A stretch of 22,686 bases of DNA from Bacteroidota bacterium (GTDB taxonomy: Bacteria; Bacteroidota; Bacteroidia; Chitinophagales; Chitinophagaceae). Of this stretch, positions 6,667 to 15,492 are shown in pieces (the first letter of the stretch is position 1; each line of letters opens with the position of its first letter). Location of the stretch: the NCBI GenBank assembly GCA_023433265.1, contig JAEZDR010000121.1:1-22686 (forward strand), written 5' to 3'. The notes under the pieces were generated by a model. The model was given only the letters and a program-made list of their open reading frames with translations. It was not told the origin of the DNA and ran no database searches. Both the position numbers and the translations under genes were made by a program.

Positions 6667-9482
6667 GACAACAATCTCCGTACTTTTTTCATAACAATAA
6701 ATACCCATTTCATGTGATGCATGGGCAAAGACACCCTAATAGCAGTTCCTTCGCCCTTCTTTGTATTGATGGAAAGCTTGGCCTGTATGCGTTCGGCGCG
6801 ATCTTTCATATTGGTTAGTCCATTCCTTGAACCTGGCCCATCCTGGAGGAAAAATCCCTGTCCGTCGTCGGCGATCGTCATGGTAAATACGTTTTCCCGG
6901 ACCGAACAATCGATATAACAACACCTGGCTTGAGAATGCTTTATAATGTTGTTGACCGCTTCTTTTAAAATGAGGTATAAGTTTCTTTTTGCCTCAATGT
7001 CAAGTTTTAGTTTTATGCCTTTCGCTTCGTTTTGGAAAGAGCAGCTTATTCCCGCTGCCGTGAGCACAGGCACAGCAAACGACTCCATTTTTTCAACAAG
7101 ATGTTCAAAATCGTCGTTAGCCGGGTTTATACTCCAAACAAGGTCGTCAAGCTTGCCTAAGACTTCCTGCGAATAAGTTTGAATAGTATTGATGTACTCT
7201 TTTGAATCTCTGTCACTTTTGGCAAGACTTGAGTAAATGTTGATACTGCTGATAACTGAGCCAATGTCATCATGGAGGTCGCTGGAGATATTATCCCTCA
7301 TCCGCTCAAGCTTGTTTTTCTGGCGTATTTTATTTTGGAAGAACAACAGAACGACCAACGTAGGAAGTATTGCAGCTAACGTAATGAACCACCATTGTAG
7401 CCAGATAGGTTTGCTAATTCGGAAGACAAAAACTTTTTCGGCGGTTCTTAATGGGTTGCCTGCAACTATTGGAAATAACCTGAATTTATACGTGCCCGGT
7501 TCGAGTGAAGGAAAATTGATAACCCCTGTGTTGTCATTGAACAACTGCCAAGTGGCATTGACCGCACCTTCTAACATATAATGAAATGTGACTGATTCGT
7601 CCGGACCGAAAGAAGGGGAAGAAAAGTAAAACTGGACATTGTTACTGCCGTAAGGCAGTTCCATATTATCGTTATAAAAGGAGTCGCGACTATTGACTAC
7701 AGCATATAAGTAGCCGAAGCTTGGGTGAGATACCCTTTCGTTGTTATGAGCATCGACTTGATAAGCTCCGTTTTGAAAAAATACAAAGTAGCTGCTTTCT
7801 CTTTTTATTGCATCGTAAATTCTGGCGTTAGGTAAAAATGAAAAATTGTTATGAATCAACGGCCGGTTATTGTTCAAACTGAGTACCTGCAATTGATTTC
7901 CGGAAAATAAAAAAAGTTGATTATCTCCGGCCATCTTCATTTTAAGAATATTCTTTAATAGTAAACCGTCTCTTGCGTTTATTTCTGTAATGTTTCCATT
8001 CTCCATTATCAGGAGGCCTTCACTGAAAGTTCCTATGTAAAGTTTCCCTTTATGACTTATTAAAGAAGAAGCTTTGATTTTATTGTTCTTATAGTAGACC
8101 CGAAAGAGATTGACACCATTCCACTTGTATAGGCCATCTACATCGGACATATAAATCATTTTATCAAACTGGTTGTAGGTAACAGCTAGAGCTCTTCTCC
8201 AATTGACTATTACGAATGTGTCGCGATTTTCTAAACGATGACTAACTGCCATTCCGCTCGATGTACTAATATAGTATCTCTCACCTACCCTTTCGGCATC
8301 CTTGACCGAATAATAAATCTCATTTTTTATTTGCATCTCCTTCAGGCTAAAAAGGTACGAATCACCTGATGTGCTAATAATGCATTCGTTGCTATCTAAT
8401 AAAACAATGCGTTCGATGGTTCCACCCGATTGATGTGGTATATTGTTATAAACCAAAGAAGAGTCTCCATTTGTAATTATAAAACGCCCAGAAGAGGTAC
8501 CCCATAAAAAATGAGTTTTTGTGGCCGAAATTGCAGTTATCCGTTCGTCATTTTCCAGCTTAAGAAAATTGAGGTTAAGAAGCGTATTGGTTTTTTGCTT
8601 TCGAAGTACCCCTCCATCAAGAGTTGATATCCAAGTGCTGCCATTTTTAGCACTAATAATGTCTGACACGCTCCCCGCCATTAAGCTATCACCCAGTGAA
8701 AGATTTATGCTAAAACGCTTGGTATTGACCCATACCGCACTAGAGTCAATGCTAAGCGTATTTACATAACGGTTAAACGTCTTAATTTCTGTTGGCTGAA
8801 CTCGTTCATTCTTCAAAATCATTTTGATGACGGTTCCGTTTGCATTTGCGACGAAATAAAAGGTATCTTTCCTTGTTTGGCGCTCCAGGAAGTTTTGCTT
8901 TGTAATAGCCGTGCTATCTGGTAGGGTATGAATTAGCTTAACACTACTTGTGCCAGGCCGGTACATGTATAACTTTCTACTCGCAAGAAAAACAGCCTTG
9001 TCCTTAAAAAGTGACATAGTTGAAAAAGGAATTCCTTTCGCAATGAACCTGGAACTATCATAATCGAGATTATATATAAAGGCACCGAAAGACGTCAACA
9101 CCACTAATTCATTTAGAATTATACCTATGGAAACGAAATGGTGCCTTGCGTATGGAAGGTTTAGGGGAAGTTGTTTCAACTGTTCTTTTTCCACATAGTA
9201 AACCTTACCTGTAAAGTCGTGACACCAAACCCTGCCAAACTTGTCTTCAATAAGCCCAGTTAAAGAAAGGGAAGTTTGCCCCTTATTGCTAAAATGTACA
9301 AATCTTTTCCCATCGAACCGACTGAGACCAAGGTCGTGTCCCACCCATAAATAGCCTTTGCTATCCATCAACAAATCGAAACATTCATCTGTGGGTAAGC
9401 CTTCAATTTTACCGAAGGAGGTTTGGGCTATGGCTAAGCCGGGCAGAACAAAAAAATATAGCAGTAAAACGATGTGCCGCAT
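6663..9482 (-). CDS. Two-component sensor histidine kinase with periplasmic beta-propeller and Y_Y_Y domain
   Basis: A 939-aa membrane sensor kinase. A signal peptide (MRHIVLLLYFFVLPGLAIAQ) is followed by a long periplasmic region of Reg_prop-type repeats, such as DSKGYLWVGHDLGLSRFDGK, GRVWCHDFTGK and YIGTFSEGLLIMENGNITEI. A Y_Y_Y-like beta domain (about 600-690) contains SVTFHYMLEGAVNATWQ and LEPGTYKFRL. One membrane helix spans about 695-715. The cytoplasmic part is a HisKA_3 module with phospho-acceptor His737 in SSDLHDDIGS, then HATPase_c with the N-box KEAVNNIIKHS (Asn845) and the G-box ADDGQGF. The propeller plus Y_Y_Y plan is common in Bacteroidota sensors, many of which respond to glycans; here the ligand is unknown and no polysaccharide genes adjoin. 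The kinase stop overlaps the regulator start by four bases, so the pair is translationally coupled. Confidence 0.93.
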   Translation of the reverse strand: MRHIVLLLYFFVLPGLAIAQTSFGKIEGLPTDECFDLLMDSKGYLWVGHDLGLSRFDGKRFVHFSNKGQTSLSLTGLIEDKFGRVWCHDFTGKVYYVEKEQLKQLPLNLPYARHHFVSIGIILNELVVLTSFGAFIYNLDYDSSRFIAKGIPFSTMSLFKDKAVFLASRKLYMYRPGTSSVKLIHTLPDSTAITKQNFLERQTRKDTFYFVANANGTVIKMILKNERVQPTEIKTFNRYVNTLSIDSSAVWVNTKRFSINLSLGDSLMAGSVSDIISAKNGSTWISTLDGGVLRKQKTNTLLNLNFLKLENDERITAISATKTHFLWGTSSGRFIITNGDSSLVYNNIPHQSGGTIERIVLLDSNECIISTSGDSYLFSLKEMQIKNEIYYSVKDAERVGERYYISTSSGMAVSHRLENRDTFVIVNWRRALAVTYNQFDKMIYMSDVDGLYKWNGVNLFRVYYKNNKIKASSLISHKGKLYIGTFSEGLLIMENGNITEINARDGLLLKNILKMKMAGDNQLFLFSGNQLQVLSLNNNRPLIHNNFSFLPNARIYDAIKRESSYFVFFQNGAYQVDAHNNERVSHPSFGYLYAVVNSRDSFYNDNMELPYGSNNVQFYFSSPSFGPDESVTFHYMLEGAVNATWQLFNDNTGVINFPSLEPGTYKFRLFPIVAGNPLRTAEKVFVFRISKPIWLQWWFITLAAILPTLVVLLFFQNKIRQKNKLERMRDNISSDLHDDIGSVISSINIYSSLAKSDRDSKEYINTIQTYSQEVLGKLDDLVWSINPANDDFEHLVEKMESFAVPVLTAAGISCSFQNEAKGIKLKLDIEAKRNLYLILKEAVNNIIKHSQARCCYIDCSVRENVFTMTIADDGQGFFLQDGPGSRNGLTNMKDRAERIQAKLSINTKKGEGTAIRVSLPMHHMKWVFIVMKKVRRLLS

Positions 9483-9643
9483 TCTGGATGGTGAATATAG
9501 TAAAGCTTGGTAAAATTGTCGTGAAAAGCTGTCAACGCAATGTACATAACACCGTATTACTCAGCATTTTCACTAAGGGGTATTTTAGCATGCTAATTGC
9601 ATATTTGTTGGCTCAATCTAAATATGTGTTATTTGTAAATCCT

Positions 9644-9651
9644 TACTTTCG
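9644..9651 (+). promoter_or_regulatory. Candidate -7 box before the DUF151 gene
   Basis: TACTTTCG resembles the Bacteroidota -7 box TAnnTTTG with one mismatch and lies only 9 bases before the ATG at 9661, implying a very short leader. No clear -33 element is seen at the expected spacing, so confidence is low. Confidence 0.3.
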
Positions 9652-9660
9652 CAGACAGAT

Positions 9661-10254
9661 ATGAAGAAAATAGAACTGGAAATTGTGGCATTGTCTCATA
9701 GCATTACCCAGACCCATTCATATGCTGTTGTATTGGGTGAATTAAATGGTTTGCGCCGACTTCCAATAGTAATTGGGGGGTTTGAGGCTCAGGCTATTGC
9801 AGTTGCCCTTGAAAGAATGCAACCCAGCCGTCCCCTTACCCACGACCTCATGAAGAACTTTATGAACGCCTTCAATGTGGAATTGGTAGAAATTATCATC
9901 AACGACCTACAGGAAGGTATTTTCTTCTCAAAGCTTGTTTGTGTGAGTGAACACGACACGGTAGAAATTGACAGCCGGACAAGCGACGCCTTAGCTCTTG
10001 CTGTTAGGTTCGGCTGCCCCATTTACACCTACGATCATATCCTGGAAAGCGCAGGAATATTAATGGAGGATACCGGAAAGAAGAAAAAGAAAGAATCAGC
10101 CCGAGAGGAAGTTCATACCACTTCTACCGGACGAGAAGACCTGTCTACCCTATCTGTAACCGAACTTGAACAACTTTTAAACGAAGTTCTCGAACAAGAG
10201 GACTATATAAGGGCTATTTCTATTAGGGATGAGCTGAACAAGAGGAAGAAGTAA
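9661..10254 (+). CDS. Bifunctional nuclease family protein (DUF151) with C-terminal UVR motif
   Basis: A 197-aa protein with two parts. Residues 1-135 are the DUF151/BFN domain, seen in LPIVIGGFEAQAIAVALERM (34-53), RPLTHDLM (57-64) and IDSRTSDALALAVRFGCPIY (103-122). Residues about 164-195 form a UvrB/UvrC-type helical motif with EQEDYIRAISIRDELNK. A lysine-rich linker near 140-146 joins them. DUF151 proteins have been described as nucleases acting on RNA and DNA; the UVR motif usually mediates protein contacts. This two-part form is common in Bacteroidota, and its cellular role is not settled. There is no signal peptide, so it should be cytoplasmic. ispE follows after 23 bp, suggesting co-transcription; the kinase gene is divergent upstream. 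Confidence 0.88.
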   Translation: MKKIELEIVALSHSITQTHSYAVVLGELNGLRRLPIVIGGFEAQAIAVALERMQPSRPLTHDLMKNFMNAFNVELVEIIINDLQEGIFFSKLVCVSEHDTVEIDSRTSDALALAVRFGCPIYTYDHILESAGILMEDTGKKKKKESAREEVHTTSTGREDLSTLSVTELEQLLNEVLEQEDYIRAISIRDELNKRKK

Positions 10255-10277
10255 CCCTTGTCTAATTAACCTATCCA

Positions 10278-11090
10278 ATGCTCTTTTTCCCCAACTGTAA
10301 AATCAACCTGGGACTTAACGTAGTAGCGAGACGTGATGATGGCTACCATAACCTTGAAACTGTTTTCTACCCTGTAAAGTTATTGGATGCACTGGAGGTG
10401 CTAAAGACCTCTGGCACTACAACGCTTGAAGTTAGCGGAAAGACGATTGACTGTAGTCAGGATGATAACCTATGTATTAAGGCTTATCGTATGCTGAAAG
10501 CCGACTTCGAACAAATTCCTTCCGTAAATATCCTACTTTATAAAAACATTCCATCTGGGGCGGGGCTTGGTGGTGGCAGCGCAGATGGTGCTTTTACACT
10601 ATTGTTGTTAAACAAGAAATTCAAGTTGGGATTGAGCCAGGAAAAACTGGTGGAGTATGCCCTTCGCTTGGGCAGCGACTGTCCTTTCTTTATAATTAAC
10701 AGCCCCAGCTTTGCCGCCTCAAGAGGCGAAAAGCTAGAGCCCTGCGAGGTAAATTTACAGGATTATAATATTGTCCTGGTTTCACCCGGGATACATATTG
10801 CGACAGCAACTGCATTTAAAAATATCGAACCCAAAACGCCTCAGCAATCAGCGAGAGAAATTGTAAAACTACCACCCGAAAAATGGAAACATCTGCTTTC
10901 CAATGATTTTGAAGGAACCGTATTTTCTATTTTTCCGAAACTAAAGCGAATCAAGGAACAGCTTTACGCCTCAGGAGCGGTATACGCATCTATGACAGGG
11001 ACTGGCAGTACACTTTATGGAATATTTCCCAAAGGAATGAAGCAGCCACCCTTCCACGAAGAGTACAGGGTGGATTGCATACCGGGGTAG
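10278..11090 (+). CDS. ispE: 4-diphosphocytidyl-2-C-methyl-D-erythritol kinase
   Basis: A 270-aa GHMP-family kinase. It phosphorylates CDP-methylerythritol at the 2-hydroxyl with ATP, the fourth step of the non-mevalonate (MEP) route to isoprenoids. Signatures are the N-terminal CKINLGLNV with catalytic Lys8, RRDDGYHNLETVF (18-30), the ATP loop IPSGAGLGGGSADGA (91-105), GSDCPFF with catalytic Asp134, and the C-terminal glycine motif MTGTGSTLYGIFP (249-261). All key residues are present. It is slightly short compared with E. coli IspE (283 aa) but normal for Bacteroidota. The upstream DUF151 gene is 23 bp away in the same direction. No terminator is evident after the stop before the lpdA promoter begins. 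Confidence 0.95.
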   Translation: MLFFPNCKINLGLNVVARRDDGYHNLETVFYPVKLLDALEVLKTSGTTTLEVSGKTIDCSQDDNLCIKAYRMLKADFEQIPSVNILLYKNIPSGAGLGGGSADGAFTLLLLNKKFKLGLSQEKLVEYALRLGSDCPFFIINSPSFAASRGEKLEPCEVNLQDYNIVLVSPGIHIATATAFKNIEPKTPQQSAREIVKLPPEKWKHLLSNDFEGTVFSIFPKLKRIKEQLYASGAVYASMTGTGSTLYGIFPKGMKQPPFHEEYRVDCIPG

Positions 11091-11125
11091 AAGGTCGTAC
11101 ACAGCCATATTCCAATTTTTGTGGG

Positions 11126-11156
11126 TTTGTGCTTTCAGGTAATGCCAGTATTTTCG
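11126..11156 (+). promoter_or_regulatory. Bacteroidota-type promoter of lpdA
   Basis: A -33 TTTG (11126-11129), 19 bases of spacing and a -7 TATTTTCG (11149-11156) fit the Bacteroidota primary-sigma consensus TTTG-N19-TAnnTTTG with a single mismatch in the -7 box. Transcription would start near 11162, giving a leader of about 50 bases before the lpdA ATG. This is the best promoter match in the window. Confidence 0.55.
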
Positions 11157-11210
11157 CAGCCATTTGGCGTTATTGGTAACACCGAATAATTGAAATAAAC
11201 TGAACAACTT

Positions 11211-12620
11211 ATGGCATACGACGTAATCGTTATTGGCAGTGGCCCTGGGGGTTATCCCGCGGCTATTCGTGCTTCGCAACTCGGCTTCAAAGTAGCAATT
11301 ATTGAAAAGGAAAGCCTGGGAGGTATATGTTTAAATTGGGGATGCATTCCCACTAAAGCGCTTTTGAAGAGTGCACAGGTGTTTGAGTATGCAAAGCATG
11401 CTTCGGCCTATGGCATTACAGTAACAGACGCAAAACAGGATTTTCCCGCCGTTATTAAAAGGAGTCGTGGTGTAGCTGACAAGATGAGCAAAGGCGTACA
11501 GTTCCTGATGAAGAAAAATAAGATTGATGTTATCATGGGTTATGGTAGCATAAAAGGCAAAGGTCAGGTTGAAGTATTGGGAAGTGACGGATCTAAAAAA
11601 GTTTACGATGCCAGGTATATAGTGATTGCAACGGGTGGCAGGGCAAGACAGCTCCCTAACCTGCCAATTGATGGCAAAATGATCATTGGATACCGTGAAG
11701 CTATGGTGCTTCCGCAGCAACCTAAAAGCATGATTGTAGTGGGTAGTGGTGCTATAGGAGTTGAGTTTGCCTACTTCTATAATAGCATGGGCACTAAAGT
11801 AACGGTGGTGGAATTTATGCCGCGCATCGTGCCGGTGGAGGACGAAGAGATATCAAAGGAGCTTGAAAAGCAATACAGGAAGCAGGGAATCACGGTAATG
11901 ACAAGCGCATCCGTGGAAAAAGTGGAGATGGCAGGCAATGGAGTAAAGGCAACGGTGAAGAAACAAGACGGCAGCATGGAAACGCTGGAAGCTGACGTAG
12001 TGTTGAGCGCTGTTGGCGTGGTTGCGAACATTGAAAATATTGGCCTGGAGCAAGCCGGTGTTAAGACAGAGAAAGGAAAAATACAGGTTGATAAATACGG
12101 TCAAACAAGTGTTCAGGGTATCTATGCCATCGGTGATTGTACGCCGGGGCAAGCCCTTGCACACGTAGCAGGCAAGGAAGGCATCAATGCTGCAGAACAC
12201 ATGGCCTATCTTGAGAAGAAAATTCATCATGCTCCGGAAGGCATTGATTATAACAATGTTCCGGGATGCACCTATTGTACACCGGAGATTGCATCAGTCG
12301 GGTACACCGAAAAAGCAGCAAAAGAGGCCGGATATGAAGTTAAGATTGGAAAGTTTCCTTTCATGGCTTCAGGAAAAGCGAGCGCAGCCGGCGCTACTGA
12401 GGGGTTTGTAAAAGTTGTTTACGACGCCAAATATGGTGAGTTCCTTGGCTGTCACATGATCGGCAGCAACGTAACTGAAATGATTGCAGAAGTATCCGAG
12501 GCCCGAAAACTTGAAACAACGGCCCATGAAATACTCAACGCAATTCATCCCCATCCTACCATGAGTGAAGCTGTTAAAGAAGCTACCGCGGCCGCTTATG
12601 GGGAAGCTATTGACATATAA
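11211..12620 (+). CDS. lpdA: Dihydrolipoyl dehydrogenase (E3)
   Basis: A 469-aa flavoprotein disulfide reductase that re-oxidises dihydrolipoamide on E2 subunits of pyruvate, 2-oxoglutarate or branched-chain 2-oxoacid dehydrogenases, or on glycine-cleavage H protein, reducing NAD+. Seen are the FAD motif IGSGPGGYPAA (8-18), the redox disulfide GGICLNWGCIPTK (Cys40, Cys45), the NAD motif VVGSGAIGVEFA (from Gly178) and the second FAD motif YAIGDCTPG. The dimer-domain active site HPHPTMSEAVKEA gives the His448/Glu453 pair. Length is standard. The gene stands alone between its own promoter (11126-11156) and a terminator (12643-12673). E1 and E2 genes are absent from the window, so it probably serves several complexes. 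Confidence 0.97.
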   Translation: MAYDVIVIGSGPGGYPAAIRASQLGFKVAIIEKESLGGICLNWGCIPTKALLKSAQVFEYAKHASAYGITVTDAKQDFPAVIKRSRGVADKMSKGVQFLMKKNKIDVIMGYGSIKGKGQVEVLGSDGSKKVYDARYIVIATGGRARQLPNLPIDGKMIIGYREAMVLPQQPKSMIVVGSGAIGVEFAYFYNSMGTKVTVVEFMPRIVPVEDEEISKELEKQYRKQGITVMTSASVEKVEMAGNGVKATVKKQDGSMETLEADVVLSAVGVVANIENIGLEQAGVKTEKGKIQVDKYGQTSVQGIYAIGDCTPGQALAHVAGKEGINAAEHMAYLEKKIHHAPEGIDYNNVPGCTYCTPEIASVGYTEKAAKEAGYEVKIGKFPFMASGKASAAGATEGFVKVVYDAKYGEFLGCHMIGSNVTEMIAEVSEARKLETTAHEILNAIHPHPTMSEAVKEATAAAYGEAIDI

Positions 12621-12642
12621 AACTCCTAATAGTTTTTAGTGG

Positions 12643-12673
12643 AAAAGGTGCTGCTTCTGCTGCACCTTTTTTT
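12643..12673 (+). terminator. Rho-independent terminator after lpdA
   Basis: The arms AAAAGGTGCTGC and GCTGCACCTTTT pair over 12 bp with one mismatch around a TTCT loop, and the right arm runs into a string of seven Ts. It lies 22 bases past the lpdA stop. Confidence 0.85.
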
Positions 12674-12742
12674 GGACCTTAAACCACTTACGTAGTGTGT
12701 GCTAAGAATATCCCTTCCTCGAATGCTTTAAGGATGGCAAAT

Positions 12743-12773
12743 AAAAAAGAGCTGCCGTGGCAACTCTTTTTTT
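12743..12773 (-). terminator. Terminator of the zinc metalloprotease gene (possibly bidirectional)
   Basis: The arms AAAAAAGAGCTGCC and GGCAACTCTTTTTT are nearly perfectly complementary. Read on the minus strand, the one odd pair becomes a G-U wobble and the stem is followed by a run of Ts. It lies 17 bases past the protease stop codon at 12790. The A/T symmetry means it could also back up lpdA termination on the plus strand. Confidence 0.8.
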
Positions 12774-12789
12774 ATTCGGTTAAAGCTTT

Positions 12790-15330
12790 CTATTTAGGAT
12801 CAAGCATAAGCCTGATGCGGTCCGACAGATCTTCCAGGTGGTATTTGCTCACTTTGTCTGTAGTTAGCGGTATTGCTGCCAAAATGCGGCTGCGCAATTG
12901 TTTCAAGTGGGCTTTTGCCAGCGAAGGAAGGTCACTGTTTTCGATGGACGAAAAGCTCAAAGCTGCACCACGCCCGCCCGCAGAACTTATTACCATCGTG
13001 GGTGAGGAAGGTTTAACCAAATCGCCAAGGGCTTCTACAAACGCCTTTTGAATGCTCCGTCTGTTCTGTTCTATTGTTTTCCTTGCTGCCAGTTCGCTAA
13101 ATAATCCATCCCTAAGGTCAACTAACAACTCATCGGGGTGATAGGTCGCTGTATTACCGTAACGTGAAGCAGCCTGGCTCATTCGTCCCAGCCTTGCAGG
13201 TGACAATAGATTTCTTACCATGCTTACCTGCATATTACTAACCAAATCAGTGCCTGCAGGATTGCTGATCTTGTTGATTACATTTTTATCGTTCAACCAG
13301 GTAGGCGTCTGGAACAATTGCTTATGGAGGAATGCAACTGCTTCTTTTTGCGTGGACTTTGCCGTGGGTGTAAACACGTCACCGCTTTCCTCTACACTCC
13401 GCGGGGTTTGTTCAATACCACCAATGTTTTTGGCAACATGCCCCATGTAACGGTTAAATTGTACCGTTAGCTGACGATACATTTCTGTCAAATTTTGGTA
13501 CTTGTCTCCTTCCTCATTCGTCCATTCTGGTAAACCGGCAAGAATACGTTTCAGGTTTTTGATGCCGTATTCACTTGCTTTCATGGCATTATCGCCAAGG
13601 TCTTCATTTTGACTTCTTGGGTCGGTAGGATGTCCTTCGCTGCCAAACCATAAGCGGGGGTTTTCCTTAACACGGTTGAGAATCCACTTATTTACAATTT
13701 TTTCATCCTCATTGGCGTTGGCTGCAAAGGTGGGTTTGTAACCCCATTCGATGGCCCACATATCGTAGTCGCCAATACGAGGAAATATACCTTTTGGCCC
13801 AATGCTATCTTCCGGTTGTGCTACATAATTGAATCGTGCATAGTCCATAATTGAAGACGTATGTCCGTTTGCTTCTACCCATTTTTTATCGCGCAGTTTC
13901 TCAACCGGCGTCATGTGGCTGCTTCCCCAGTTGTGACGTAGACCCAAGGTATGCCCCACTTCGTGTGATGAAACGAACCTGATAAGTTGGCCCATGAGGT
14001 CGTCATCAAACTCCATTTTCCTTGCTCTTGGGTCAACTGCTGCAGCCTGGATAAGGTACCAATCGTGAACTAACTTCATAACATTATGGTACCATCCAAT
14101 GTGGCTTTCGAGGATTTCGCCACTACGTGGATCGTGTACGTTAGGGCCATAAGCATTTTCAATATCGGAAGCAAAATACCTGATCACACTAAAACGGGCA
14201 TCTTCAAGGCTAAGAGAATCTTCTGGTCTTAATTCTTTTGCCATGATAGCGTTCTTGAAACCGGCTTTTTCAAATGCAGGTTGCCAGTCGTTCACACCCT
14301 GGATCAGGTATTTACGCCACTTTCTTGGCGTAGCGGGGTCTATATAATAAACAATGGGCTTTTTAGGTTCAACCAGTTCACCCCTTTTAAATTTCTCTAC
14401 GTCCTCATCTTTAGGTTCGAGTCTCCATCTCACGATAAAACGTTCTTCCCTAACTTTCTGCTGGTCGTCGCCGAAGACGGTATAATCATCAGCGAAGAAT
14501 CCTACCCGTGGGTCATAAAGTCGCTTTGCCATCGGCACCCTGGGTAACATAATAAGAGACGTATTCATTTCGATGGTAACCGCACCGGCTGCTGAGGCTG
14601 CAGGAAGTGTAGTGCCGGGAAAGGGAGATGAACTAGCCGGCGATCCAAACGATGGAGTAGAGTTAAATGTCTTTACTGTACGAATTTCTGTATTGATAGG
14701 AAACGTCTTAATGGACTGCACATAAGAGCGGTCTAAAGCGAGGGCAGACAGGTTTAATCGTCTTTTAGAGGCCGGGCTGATGCTTACTACCTGGTTATCG
14801 CCCTTGAAAAAATCGGTAACATCTATAACGGTAGATGCACTATCCTTTCCGTATGCTTTTATATCGAACGCCGCGGCGATAGGATATAAATTAGAATTAG
14901 TAACCGCCTGGTAAATGTCATTAGTAGAATCAGCAAAACTGATAGTGGTAACCACCCGCAGGAAAACGTTATTAGCCGGCCCCTTTTCCCAGAACAAAGT
15001 CTGCTGATTGGCTAGCTCGCCTCCGTAGATGCCACTGCCTCCTGCTACTTTTGAGAAGCGGGTAACAGCCATCATTTCCCGATTAAATATGGAGTCGGCT
15101 ATTTCAAAATAATACTTGTCTTCTACCTTATGTACGGTAAACAGCCCTTTCGTAGAGACTGCTTTGTTAGTAATTACTTCCTTATAAGGCTTGGGGCCTG
15201 TTTGGCGGGCTGTGGGCGCCTGCTGTGGCTTTTCCTGAGGTGCCGTACCCCCGGGTGTAGCCTGCCGCTGTTGCGCAGTAAGCTGAAGCGTTACGGCAAA
15301 AATCAAACACAGTAAACTTAGTTTCTTCAT
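12790..15330 (-). CDS. Secreted zinc-dependent metalloprotease, DUF5117/DUF4953 family
   Basis: An 846-aa exported protease. The signal peptide is MKKLSLLCLIFAVTLQLTAQ, followed by a Gln/Pro-rich stretch (about 20-50). Next are DUF5118-like and DUF5117-like regions (about 50-300; for example YFEIADSIFNREMMAVTRFS). The catalytic region has HEVGHTLGLRH: His456, His460 and His466 as zinc ligands and Glu457 as general base. Downstream, SSIMDYARFN (Ser493-Tyr497) looks like a metzincin Met-turn. These motifs imply an active zinc peptidase in the periplasm, outer membrane or outside the cell. Substrates are unknown; family members are widespread, often multi-copy, in Bacteroidota. The gene stands alone, with a terminator at 12743-12773 and a long intergenic region upstream. 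Domain boundaries are estimated. Confidence 0.92.
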   Translation of the reverse strand: MKKLSLLCLIFAVTLQLTAQQRQATPGGTAPQEKPQQAPTARQTGPKPYKEVITNKAVSTKGLFTVHKVEDKYYFEIADSIFNREMMAVTRFSKVAGGSGIYGGELANQQTLFWEKGPANNVFLRVVTTISFADSTNDIYQAVTNSNLYPIAAAFDIKAYGKDSASTVIDVTDFFKGDNQVVSISPASKRRLNLSALALDRSYVQSIKTFPINTEIRTVKTFNSTPSFGSPASSSPFPGTTLPAASAAGAVTIEMNTSLIMLPRVPMAKRLYDPRVGFFADDYTVFGDDQQKVREERFIVRWRLEPKDEDVEKFKRGELVEPKKPIVYYIDPATPRKWRKYLIQGVNDWQPAFEKAGFKNAIMAKELRPEDSLSLEDARFSVIRYFASDIENAYGPNVHDPRSGEILESHIGWYHNVMKLVHDWYLIQAAAVDPRARKMEFDDDLMGQLIRFVSSHEVGHTLGLRHNWGSSHMTPVEKLRDKKWVEANGHTSSIMDYARFNYVAQPEDSIGPKGIFPRIGDYDMWAIEWGYKPTFAANANEDEKIVNKWILNRVKENPRLWFGSEGHPTDPRSQNEDLGDNAMKASEYGIKNLKRILAGLPEWTNEEGDKYQNLTEMYRQLTVQFNRYMGHVAKNIGGIEQTPRSVEESGDVFTPTAKSTQKEAVAFLHKQLFQTPTWLNDKNVINKISNPAGTDLVSNMQVSMVRNLLSPARLGRMSQAASRYGNTATYHPDELLVDLRDGLFSELAARKTIEQNRRSIQKAFVEALGDLVKPSSPTMVISSAGGRGAALSFSSIENSDLPSLAKAHLKQLRSRILAAIPLTTDKVSKYHLEDLSDRIRLMLDPK

Positions 15331-15492
15331 AACTATAACGGAAATTTTAATAGCGTGAAGTTAACTGCAATAGAACATTGATGTAGCTTCAAAAAGCTAA
15401 ATAGCAGTATTCCCCGCCCAGAAGCCATTTCGATTTATACCAGACATTGCAGTATAAAACAACCATAAAACTTAAACGTTAATTATATCGCC
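15331..15492. other. Intergenic region upstream of the metalloprotease gene
   Basis: This is AT-rich non-coding DNA that must hold the minus-strand protease promoter. A TAACTTCA on the minus strand is only a weak -7 match, and no partner -33 box is convincing. Nothing else is recognised here. Confidence 0.4.

Noticed and set aside
6667..6708. Longer response-regulator start at ATG 6708
   Set aside because: It would add 14 residues unlike any receiver domain. GTG at 6664-6666 overlaps the kinase stop and gives the canonical N-terminus.
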